DNA of 64,000 nt, from contig CAJNOJ010000242.1 of the NCBI GenBank assembly GCA_905250025.1, forward strand, positions 62,001-126,000, given 5' to 3'. Positions 26,324-35,466 of this stretch are shown piece by piece. The DNA comes from Adineta ricciae. Lineage: Eukaryota > Rotifera > Eurotatoria > Adinetida > Adinetidae. The translations under genes were made by a program, and so were the position numbers. Position 1 is the first letter of the stretch. Each line of letters begins with the position of its first letter. The notes beneath the pieces were generated by a model. That model saw only the letters and a program-made list of their open reading frames with translations. It ran no database searches and was not told where the DNA came from.

Positions 26324-27569
26324 ATGGGTCAGGTACGTAGACCAAATATTCTATGTTCCGCTCATCAATCATGACTACCTTCTTTGTTTTTCCACAGCAT
26401 TCAAGCAGCCAACGTTATGTAAGTTATCTCGACTTTCTCATCACCATTTATTTGTCAACAAAATAGCACATAACGCATCATATTATTCTTCTAGACTCTT
26501 CCTTACCAAACACACATTTCACCATCAATCACCTATGGCACTCAAGTCCATGTCTATGGCACTTCCACTGGTGATCGGTATGCACTAATCGATCGCATAT
26601 TCAAATCTCATACAGATTTACAATAGATTCGAAGTGAACTTAACCAACGCCAGAGGCGATATTGTGTTGCACATCAATCCTCGTGTCAGTGATCGACAAC
26701 TTGTACTCAATGCTGCACCTGGTGGTGGTTGGGGAAATGAAGAACGAAAATCGTTGAATATCTCATCTGGTCAATCGTTCAACATCATCATCATGGTCAC
26801 AGAACAAGCTTTCAAAGTAAGTCATGTCTCCTACGTATTTCCGCTGATCTGACATTATGTTGATTGTAAAGATTGCAGTGAACAATCAACATGTTGCTGA
26901 TTTCAATCATCGTATGCCATTCACTGCAGCTGACACTGTCTCCATCAAAGGTGATCTCAACTTAGCAGATGTGCAAATCTATCCAGGCTTTAGTCAACAA
27001 GGTCAACCATGGCGATTTTCGATGGTAAGAACAGTCATCATTCTCATCTTTGTATCAGTTTTCTCGTTGTAGGATACTCCGGTTCCCATCAACATGTTTC
27101 CTGGTAAGTTCGCTATGTCAGCGTTGAATTGCTAACCAATAGTGTAGGTCGTGTGTTGTACATCAATGGCCGATCAAATAACAATGCATCACGGTTCGAG
27201 TTCAATTTATTGACAAGTGCACATCAAGGTGGTGATGTTGCCTTTCATTTCAATCCTCGCTTTGATCAACGTGAAGCTGTTCGCAACTCATGTCAAGGTG
27301 GTGGTTGGGGTGCTGAAGAAAAACAAGGAGGATTTCCATTGCAGGCAGGTCAAGAGTTTGAGATTCAAATTATTTGCTTTCCTGAGCATTACCAGGTAGA
27401 TGACTGACGATATTGATAGTATTCGTAGTTGTAGTGGTGTTTTATGTATTGATAGGTGAACTGTAATGGTCAACCATGGTTTACTTATCGTCATCGTGTA
27501 CCTTATCAAGCAGTACAAGCATTGCAAGTGAAGGGTGATGTCACAGTTTCAAATGTTCGTGCACTGTAG
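26324..27569 (+). CDS. Tandem-repeat galectin
   Basis: A second galectin gene, about 280 residues. Exon 1 codes only MGQ, exon 2 seven residues; the main exons follow, with introns at the same kinds of places as in the upstream galectin (before RFEV/RFEF and after the WG..E blade). CRD1 has HINPRV, VLNA and WGNEER; CRD2 has HFNPRF, VRNS and WGAEEK. The sugar-contact residues are kept in CRD1 except that the usual F after NPR is V; in CRD2 the final Arg is Lys. The linker between domains is short (about 25 residues, GQPWRFSM) and lacks the Gly/Pro repeats of the first gene. Shared intron positions suggest that the two genes arose by duplication. The gene converges on the MFS transporter, 193 bases away. 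Confidence 0.92.
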
Positions 27570-27762
27570 AAGAACATTTTGAATAGATAGGAATAAATGA
27601 ATTTATCAAATAAATAAATAAAGAATTTGCAGACAATTTTAAAATATTTTAGTAAACGTGAGTATGGCACTAAAAATAGAAAATATCAATATGCAAATAA
27701 TTTGAGATAGTACTTTTGTTGCGTGATGATATTGTGTTTGCGTAACTATTATTTGATTCTGA

Positions 27763-29298
27763 TTACATACAATTGTGTGGCTCAACGGTATGTTTTCTTC
27801 GTTTGATACATTTAACAACCAGTATACTGGCAAATCCAATAGTGAAAACATTGATGCTACACATGAGACAGAAGAACGGCCCAGTACCAATTACACTCTC
27901 AAGAGGAATCGCACCTGTCAGAATGACACCGGCGGCACAAAAGTTGGCAAAGGTATTGACAGCACATATTGCTGCTGCTTCTTCCGGTTTCTTAATTGTT
28001 AAATAAGACGACACAGCGGGTTCGAGAATGGCTTGACCAAAGCTGAGCAAAATTTGACCAATAAGTGGTCCACTTAGATGAGTCTTGTAGTGGAATGTCC
28101 ATCCATAAATCATTAGTCCTATAGGAGTACATGTAGATAAAATGAGACCCGGCACAAGACGTCCTTCAGGGCATTTTTCGCGTCCAAAGTAGTTGCTTGC
28201 TTTATCTGATATCCATCCACCGAGAAGACTTGCTGTGAACATGGCGACTCCACATGGTACGAACAGAACACCTATAATTGTTTCTGAATAATTATATGGA
28301 TTCTGATGAAGATAAGTCGATGACAGACTAAGACTAGTATATAAAGTGGCAAAAGTTGATGCTGATACGGCAATATAAGGAATTATTGTTAAATCATTCA
28401 AATACGTCAGCGACTTCCATGGCTTTTCAAACCGAGGTTTCTTGTTGTATATAGCATCAATTATACGTTTACTGGGATTGTCCTTATGGAAACGCTCTTG
28501 AACAAAGTGCTGATGGGTTTCCGGTACAAAAATAAGCATCGCTACTAGAACGACAAATGAACATATCACCAAGAAAACGAACGTACTGCGCCAACCGAAT
28601 GTATCTGATAACGGACCACCAATTAAAGGACCTATCACTGGTCCAATATTGAAAGGCAGAAAGAAGAATCCTGTTATTGATCCACGTTTCTCTTCAGGAT
28701 AGATATCAGTCATTAAAGCTTGACCAATGACTAATGTTGATGACACAGCACCACCTTCGATGGCACGAGATACAATAAAAACCATAATATTTGGAGCAAA
28801 TATGCACACGATAGATGCTAGAACGAAGATAGTGAGTGCCACAATCATTGTATACTTGCGACCGAATCGATCCGATATTGATCCCCAGATAAGGCTGAAT
28901 AAACCACTCATAAATAGGTATATGGATATACTAATAACTACGAACGTATCGGATGTCTTTAAACTATCAGTGATAGCGTTCAGCGCAGGCAAGTATACGG
29001 TATCACAGAATGGAAGCAGAAAAGCGATCATTGAAAGAGTCCCAAGTATAATGTTTCGCTCTCGATTCGTCCGTATATGATAAATTGATACTTCTTTAAT
29101 TTCGATAGACATTGATGCTTTAAAAGCTTCTGCTGTTATCGTAGAACCATTTTCAAAGGACAGTGATGATGGATAAATAGCAAATATATGCGTATTACCC
29201 TGTTCCTTGGAGCCATCGTTGTCATCTACATCGTGTGAGCGAACCGTGATCTTCGGCATAGATTCATGATTAATAACTTGTTTGTTGTTTGAATTCAT
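27763..29298 (-). CDS. MFS drug:H+ antiporter (DHA1-like)
   Basis: An intronless gene of 511 residues with about 12 membrane segments. Motif A between TM2 and TM3 is WGSISDRFGRKY; motif C in TM5 reads GPVIGPLIGGPL, the antiporter signature of the DHA families; a second motif A-like GGWISDKASNYFGRE is in the middle. The N-terminal 75 residues are cytosolic and polar. The start at 29298 (MNSNNKQ) is used because the frame further upstream has no ATG. These features match fungal Qdr/Flr-type and bacterial Bcr/CflA-type multidrug exporters more than animal transporters. Lack of introns in a genome full of tiny introns makes transfer from a fungus or bacterium plausible, but that is inference. The substrate cannot be read from the sequence. 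Confidence 0.88.
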   Translation of the reverse strand: MNSNNKQVINHESMPKITVRSHDVDDNDGSKEQGNTHIFAIYPSSLSFENGSTITAEAFKASMSIEIKEVSIYHIRTNRERNIILGTLSMIAFLLPFCDTVYLPALNAITDSLKTSDTFVVISISIYLFMSGLFSLIWGSISDRFGRKYTMIVALTIFVLASIVCIFAPNIMVFIVSRAIEGGAVSSTLVIGQALMTDIYPEEKRGSITGFFFLPFNIGPVIGPLIGGPLSDTFGWRSTFVFLVICSFVVLVAMLIFVPETHQHFVQERFHKDNPSKRIIDAIYNKKPRFEKPWKSLTYLNDLTIIPYIAVSASTFATLYTSLSLSSTYLHQNPYNYSETIIGVLFVPCGVAMFTASLLGGWISDKASNYFGREKCPEGRLVPGLILSTCTPIGLMIYGWTFHYKTHLSGPLIGQILLSFGQAILEPAVSSYLTIKKPEEAAAICAVNTFANFCAAGVILTGAIPLESVIGTGPFFCLMCSINVFTIGFASILVVKCIKRRKHTVEPHNCM

Positions 29299-29982
29299 CT
29301 TCAATAAGAAAAATGTTTTCAAAAATATTTCGTATACCTGTTCAAAGTTCTAGTTCCTCAACCAAGAATTGTGTCGATGCTTGGATTATTACATGGTGGA
29401 TAGGTCAGCATGCTGGACTAGATATTCGACTCACAGTCGATATAAGCTGCTTATATAACAAAAATAGGCACTTGTACATATGAAGAAAACATATACATAG
29501 CACTAGATGTCATGGTGCGAGGAGCGAAATATATCATAACACACTTTCCAAAAAAAGTGTTTATTTGTAAAATACTTTCCATTGAAAACCGTTAAGATAT
29601 AGTGAGATTATTCATATCGTCTAACAGCGTGTCATAGTATCCTCCTTTACTAAATCTTTCTTTACTCTTGAACACAGATGCATATTTCCATAGAAGTTCG
29701 TATGTTATCGAGCGGCAAGACACGATAAGACTGACTGAAATATACCAACATTGGCTGAACTAGACATAATGCAGAACTATGAATGGTAACGTAATAGAAA
29801 GTAAAAGCATGAGAAATATTCAATATATACTAATCGATTGGCTCGCGGTGTTTTGTCATGCGAAAAATAAGAGCAACGTTCTTCAAATATCAAATATGAC
29901 AAAAAGTGAAGGCATCATGACCCAAGGCATCGCAGCTGTTTCGACGGAAATATAATTGTTGGATTGATATTAATAATTAAAA
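29299..29982. other. Upstream region of the MFS gene, no gene recognised
   Basis: No convincing coding content; contains the MFS promoter on the - strand. Confidence 0.35.
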
Positions 29983-30450
29983 CTACCTGATCATGCTTTG
30001 CCGTTCAAAAAGAGAAAGGAAAGACTTCAGACGGAAAGAACTGTAAAATATTTTAATGTATGTCAAAATACCGGAAAGTGGCCTCAAATAATACATCGGG
30101 TTAGACAAAATACCAGAACTTGCTTTATTCAATGTTAGAAGAAATAGTTGTCTAATTCGATTTCCAACATAAATCGAGATTTTGGAAATAAATCCTGGTA
30201 CAAAATTCATACTGGAGTCAGACGTGGTTTTAGTCATCAATATCTATAGTTCCTACTGAAATATAGATATACATATTGATGTGAGTTACAGCTAAGTAGT
30301 ACCAATATTAAATCAATTTCTGAAAACTCTAAGTTACACAGGAGAGCGTATAGATGAGCTGTACACGAATCAAATTATAACTAGATTTAGTTTCCATTGT
30401 CTTTGTTCATTTTCGGAGATATGACAAGTAAATGAATGTTCATCCATATT
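29983..30450 (-). CDS. Possible small two-exon gene, unknown
   Basis: On the - strand an ATG near 30450 opens MSGSNSNMDEHSFTCH and runs about 32 codons to a stop. After a possible intron ending in ATAG near 30244, about 80 more codons run open (TSDSSMNFVPGF, later SNPMYYLRPLSG) to a stop at 29985-29983. Composition looks protein-like, but the exon join is not secured and no family is recognised. It could be a gene remnant or chance. Confidence 0.22.
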
Positions 30451-30700
30451 CGAATTCGAACCAGACATCTCACGTGCTTTCAAGATGAAGAAAGTCAACA
30501 CTTAGTTTAATTAAATAAACGTACAGACTATAACAACATCATATTTTTACAGTTTAATAGTTTTAAGGCAGAAAAAAAGATTGAAAGCTTTGTTTCTCCG
30601 CACAACTGAGCACTGTATTAATTGATTTATAATGAACCTTTTGTTAAACATACACATGTGCTCTTTTGCACCTGCAAAGCGATAAAACTTTCACAAGGAT

Positions 30701-31730
30701 CTACGCTGGGATCGAAGGCGGATTTGGCGCGATTCGATGCTGGCGCCATTGTTTGGTAAATATTTGACAGATCACGTAAATGCATTGTCGACGGAAGCGC
30801 TCAGAAAAAAGCATGTAAATATAGAATGGTGACTAAAAATAAACGAGTTAGAAGAAGTGGAAATAGTAAAGAAGGATGGCTTACAGCAAAATATGAATAG
30901 TAGAGACAAACAGTGATCGTGTAAGCCAGATCAATCTCTGACCGAAGAGTAACATCTTGAATATTTCCATAAATGATAATGAAGTAAATGACTAAGCTTG
31001 CTGGGACGGTTAGAAAAATATACGAGATTTGAACGAGAACTATTGTACTCAGTTGTTTGTCAAGTTCGCGTCGAACTAATGGAACAGTTCGATAGCCTAA
31101 TTGTCGAATATTTCGATAGGCAAGAATGCCAGCAGTGAAAGTAATTGTATAAGGAATTACATTTCCAAGAAGAAGATAGTTTCCGTATAAATTATAATGG
31201 TAAAACGTGTTACTTGTAATTGTACAAGTTGTTTTATTGGATAATGTTGACATTACTTCACCATAGTAAATTAAAGTAGGAATCTGTGCAATGATAGCTA
31301 TAATGATGGTACTCAGGACAAGACACCGTGCTAATCGAAGATTTCTCCATCGTTGCCAAGGAATAAATGTACATGTTGCAAAATATTGGTCGATTGCTGC
31401 CAAACAAATACATCCAAACGAACTGAACGTTGTTACTTGTAGAAAGAATGTTCGACATTTACAATAGATCAATGACGTGCGTGTGAAATCAATACTAAAA
31501 CCACTGATGAAAATGCGTGTTAATAATCCTGTGAGTAGTTGACCAATATTTAAAATCGACATGATGGTCAGATAAAATGCACACGAATTTTCACGAAATG
31601 TGCGAAGACTTAAAAAGACACTTGTGTTCAAAACACCGCCAATAACACCGAGTGTTAAGATAGGAATACCCATATAGATAAATACCTGCTGATTAGCAAT
31701 AAGCAAAGACGAAACCGTTATTACTGACAT
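30701..31730 (-). CDS. Rhodopsin-like (class A) 7TM receptor
   Basis: A G-protein-coupled receptor of 325 residues in two exons. Exon 1, 31730-30885, holds a short N-terminus, TM1 (LTLGVIGGVLNTSVFLSL), TM2 and TM3 with its Cys just before (YCKCRTFFLQ). The DRY position reads AIDQYFATC. TM4-TM6 and the start of TM7 follow. Exon 2, 30832-30701, supplies the end of TM7 as SPFYIYML in place of NPxxY-x-LF, then a basic helix 8 (SERFRRQC) and a tail to the TAG. Without splicing, the frame runs on through the 52-base intron and ends in a false hydrophobic tail, so the intron decides the C-terminus. It resembles the large divergent peptide/chemosensory receptor sets of rotifers. The ligand is unknown. 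Confidence 0.85.
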
Positions 31731-32430
31731 AACTGAGATGTATGTGTACTTTCTCGGTTGTTCTCAAAGAAAGAATATGTTGCTCTATCAGAAAAATTAT
31801 TTCTAAGTTATGGTTTTACGGTCTTTGCATGTAGCTTTTGCTAGAATTGAATAGTTCCATTGTTCCAAAAGGCCTTCCTTTTATTACTGTTTCCGTCTAA
31901 AATAGATAAATAATACGACAGATGGATTCACTTTCTCATAAGTAATTAATGATAGTACATGTATATTATTAATAGACAAATGGATTCTATGAATGTATAA
32001 TGTTTCTAAGAACATTTCAGAGAAATGCATGAATACCAGGTCTATAATGACTTCGGCTGAAGTTAGAAACCATATGTGAATACGAGATATCGAATTTCTA
32101 TGAAAACTACGTTTTATCTCGCAAAAGATAGTCGGTGAGAATCGAATTAAAGTACATCGTCGAAAACTTCAAACTAAACTACATAAAAGAAATAAAATCA
32201 AATGATTGAATTGAGTCGTGTTTGTTCATACGGTGCCCAAGCATCTCTTCAAAAGCAGATCTTATTTTACACTCAATGTAAGATCGAATTGAGTTTTGAC
32301 ACAGAATACCTTAAACTAAAATTTTAGCTTTTCCCGCGAATATTTATCATTTTACAACTTCGACCTATAGATCTCATCCCGTTAAGTGATACAAATTGCA
32401 GAAATATAAATAATCATTTCTAAAAAGATT
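31731..32430. other. Gap without gene
   Basis: About 700 AT-rich bases between the receptor gene and the tRNA; no coding signal or repeat recognised. Confidence 0.4.
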
Positions 32431-32513
32431 TGCCAGGGATGGGGATCGAACCCATGCTCACTATTGTGAATTGGATCTTAAGTCCAACGCCTTAACCACT
32501 CGGCCACCCTGGC
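32431..32513 (-). tRNA. tRNA-Leu (anticodon UAA)
   Basis: On the - strand a full type II cloverleaf of 83 bases folds. The acceptor stem pairs GCCAGGG with CCCTGGC, with discriminator A. A D-arm with GGCCGAGTGGTTAAGGC follows, and the anticodon stem TTGGA/TCCAA encloses loop CTTAAGA with anticodon TAA. A long variable arm (TCAC/GTGA pair) comes next, then a T-arm ATGGG-TTCGATC-CCCAT. The long arm and the anticodon identify leucine. There is no intron. The internal A and B boxes are intact, so it should be transcribed by RNA polymerase III. CCA is not encoded, as expected in a nuclear gene. Confidence 0.97.
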
Positions 32514-32706
32514 GCAAGCTAAAATCGCCTTCAATAATCTTTCAAATCACAGATGGAGAACCCATCTAGAATAGCGTATTCATTAGAATATTCTTTCCTT
32601 TTTATACATCATACATTTTTAAACACGGTCAAAAGTCACGCCACACTCTTTTGCAAACTAAAGATGTGTAATCAAGCGTTAATCCGAAAAATTGAATAAA
32701 AATCTG

Positions 32707-35466
32707 TTAAAAAGTAGTAGCGGTAAAATCAAGGTTTTTTTCATCGCCATTCTTGAAATGATTTGCAGCTTTTAAGTCGCCGTTCATTGGTACTTGGTAC
32801 GGCAATTCTCTTTCAGTTTTATGATGATATTTTCGCATAATTGCTTGGTATATCGGTTTGAGGAGCAGTTTATATAATAAAAATACCAAACGAAAGATTT
32901 CCAAACAAACGATGGTGAACAATAAATTACGAAAGATAATTTCGGATTTACGAGCAATAGGTTGTTGAATATTCTTGACATAATAAGGCGTTTCGCTCAC
33001 AGCTATACTCAATGTTGTTATTATCGATGATGACAGAACGTATTGTTTCGTTGTGGCAAATAAACTATTCGTGTCAACAGTAAACGTTGGAATATAAATA
33101 CCACTATAATCAGATTCTTCTCCTTCCATTGGTCGGGTTTCATTGATAATCTTAGTGATTGCCAGAGCTACCGGTATATTACGTGATAACATATAGCCAC
33201 TTTTGTAGAAAGGTTGATAAAATTGTAGTTGTCTTAATTCGTATTTTTCTTTCTTAACTCCATCACTAGACATACCAATACGTAATGCTCCGATCGTTTT
33301 TGTGTCTTCCAGAAAGACTTTAACAGCAATCTGTTGAGAGGACAATGGAATAGATAATGTCAGCACAGAATCTGTATTGTTACAACTTGACCATCGAATC
33401 GTTGACCATGTCAATCCAACTTGTGCTTGAATTGATGCTGAATCACAGTTCACCAACGTGTTGACGAAATCAATATTCAAAGTGAATATTTGCTCATTGA
33501 GTAAATCAAACATTTCTTGTTCAGCATGAGCGAGCGGAATAGCTAATGATTGTACATTTGTATCAAATTTGGCGTTTCTCATTGATTCATCACATGTAAA
33601 ATAGGAATCGCCTGATTGTTCGATTGGATACTGTTTTAAATAACCGTTGCTGAATGCATATGCAAAGCAAACTAAAACAAGGATGGAGAACGATACTAAT
33701 CCGCCCACCCAAGATTTGCCATCACCAATTAAGTCTGTATGTTTGAATGCGTATGTCACAACATGTTGAACGTTTTTACTACGACGAGTTTTCACACAGA
33801 GTTTTAAGATTTCCATGATAATGATAATAACAATTACGACACACGCGACTACGAGTGCCCAAAACAAGGGTGACACGAGTAGACAATGACCAGAACCGAT
33901 GCTAAATATACTGTGAATGATAATCTCGTCAAATATCGTACTTTCGGGTGATTGTGGATAAGGAACAACTTGATATACGGTTGATAATACTGATTTTGGT
34001 ACATCAGCGACGGATCCGAGTGGACAGAAAGAATTAGCCGAACACGGCAAGCATTCGTTGCTGGCATTGCCAGGATTCTTCGTGCCCGTTGCACAAAGAA
34101 CACAATCAAATACGCCACTCTTGTTTTTAAATGTACCAGCCATGCACGGTTTGGGAGTCGTGATGAATGGTGATAAACCGGTACGTACTACAGATGGATA
34201 GTATTGTGCTTGTGTAGGAGAAAAGATTATAACTTTGCCTTCGTCATTAAGTAATGCTAATGAAGATGGCGATGAAACAACATTCAAGAAAACAGAACTA
34301 AAACTAGATGGTAATAACTGATGGCTATTTGGAAAAACAGATAATGGAACACTCTCAGAATTATATCCATTTGCATAAATATCAAATAGAAATATCTGAG
34401 ATGTTGACCATACATAATCAAGACTATATACGTTTATCAGGACAGCAGCAATTCCATCCTTCATCCATGCAATACTTTTACCATTTCCGATTGAACGACC
34501 ATTGGTGTACCGACTGATAAAAGTTAACTGAATTGCATTCGTAAGATTTACAGCAAAATAAAATACACGATTGATAAACTGCATTCCAACTAAGACTTTT
34601 CCGTCCTCGTTAATACTTACGCTCATGTCATATTTAGCCGAGTAAACATCGGCATCATCATAAGTTAACAAGTCTTGCCATGTTCCAATGCTTGCAACTG
34701 GCTTATACGAATCAACAGTATACGGATGATAGTATGCACCGGATGAATTGAATCGAAGAAGATATATCATTGGACTATATTTTGCTGTGGAATTTCCACG
34801 ATTGAGAATAAATCCAGCGACAACACCGAAACTATCACTGAGGTCTACAGCATGAGGAATGAATGTACTATCTGGCCATGTTAAGTTTCCATCCCATATG
34901 TTTGTATTAATCGATGAAGATGCATTCGCTGTATCAAAGACAGCAACGTATTTGTTCGAGAATGCGAAAGCACGCGTACCTTGTGGATGAACACCGAGTG
35001 TCAAGTATTCCTGATGGTCGTGATTATTCAGATAGTAAAGTGAATAGGTAAAACTTGTATCACATATGGACGAAGTAAGATTTGATCTTTGTTGCAAGTT
35101 ATTAAACGTTGCCATGCCGATAAACAGTCCGCTTTCATTTTTGATATGTTCACCGATGAAAAAGAAATGAAGTTGAGATTCATTTTGTTTTTTACCGATA
35201 GCAGCGGTATAAATGAAAGTATCTGTCGAGTTTGGATACTGCAGAGTGCATTGCGAAGAAGTCAGAGTATGATTGTAGGGCGCAAATTGTATTGCAAATC
35301 GTGGTGGTTGATTGTTGTTTTGTGCAACGACAAGAAGATAATCATTCATCGCAATCTTTGATCCATATGCATCGTAATCCGCTGTGTTTGGTGTGAAGAA
35401 AGACTGAAGAGATTTTATATGTACGAGAAGAATTGTAAGAAGAAAGTAACACGAAGGAAATATCAT
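32707..35466 (-). CDS. Large multi-domain membrane protein, unknown family
   Basis: A single-exon gene of 919 residues. A signal peptide (residues 1-22) is followed by about 410 residues of repeated beta-strand character, possibly a propeller, with many N-glycosylation sites. A Cys-rich module at about 440-490 has CMAGTF, FDCVLCATGT, NECLPCSAN and FCPLGS, the spacing of ephrin-receptor-like or TNFR-like Cys repeats. One membrane helix lies near 535-560 (WALVVACVVIVIIII) and another near 590-612 (VSFSILVLVCFAYAF). A second extracellular or luminal domain follows, then a last helix near 845-870 (LLFTIVCLEIFRLVFLLY) and a basic cytosolic tail. It looks like a cell-surface protein; I cannot name the family. 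Lack of introns is unusual here. The tRNA-Leu lies 193 bases past its stop. Confidence 0.8.
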   Translation of the reverse strand: MIFPSCYFLLTILLVHIKSLQSFFTPNTADYDAYGSKIAMNDYLLVVAQNNNQPPRFAIQFAPYNHTLTSSQCTLQYPNSTDTFIYTAAIGKKQNESQLHFFFIGEHIKNESGLFIGMATFNNLQQRSNLTSSICDTSFTYSLYYLNNHDHQEYLTLGVHPQGTRAFAFSNKYVAVFDTANASSSINTNIWDGNLTWPDSTFIPHAVDLSDSFGVVAGFILNRGNSTAKYSPMIYLLRFNSSGAYYHPYTVDSYKPVASIGTWQDLLTYDDADVYSAKYDMSVSINEDGKVLVGMQFINRVFYFAVNLTNAIQLTFISRYTNGRSIGNGKSIAWMKDGIAAVLINVYSLDYVWSTSQIFLFDIYANGYNSESVPLSVFPNSHQLLPSSFSSVFLNVVSSPSSLALLNDEGKVIIFSPTQAQYYPSVVRTGLSPFITTPKPCMAGTFKNKSGVFDCVLCATGTKNPGNASNECLPCSANSFCPLGSVADVPKSVLSTVYQVVPYPQSPESTIFDEIIIHSIFSIGSGHCLLVSPLFWALVVACVVIVIIIIMEILKLCVKTRRSKNVQHVVTYAFKHTDLIGDGKSWVGGLVSFSILVLVCFAYAFSNGYLKQYPIEQSGDSYFTCDESMRNAKFDTNVQSLAIPLAHAEQEMFDLLNEQIFTLNIDFVNTLVNCDSASIQAQVGLTWSTIRWSSCNNTDSVLTLSIPLSSQQIAVKVFLEDTKTIGALRIGMSSDGVKKEKYELRQLQFYQPFYKSGYMLSRNIPVALAITKIINETRPMEGEESDYSGIYIPTFTVDTNSLFATTKQYVLSSSIITTLSIAVSETPYYVKNIQQPIARKSEIIFRNLLFTIVCLEIFRLVFLLYKLLLKPIYQAIMRKYHHKTERELPYQVPMNGDLKAANHFKNGDEKNLDFTATTF

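Noticed and set aside
28727..29080. 117-codon frame on the + strand
   Set aside because: Exact antisense of membrane segments of the MFS transporter.
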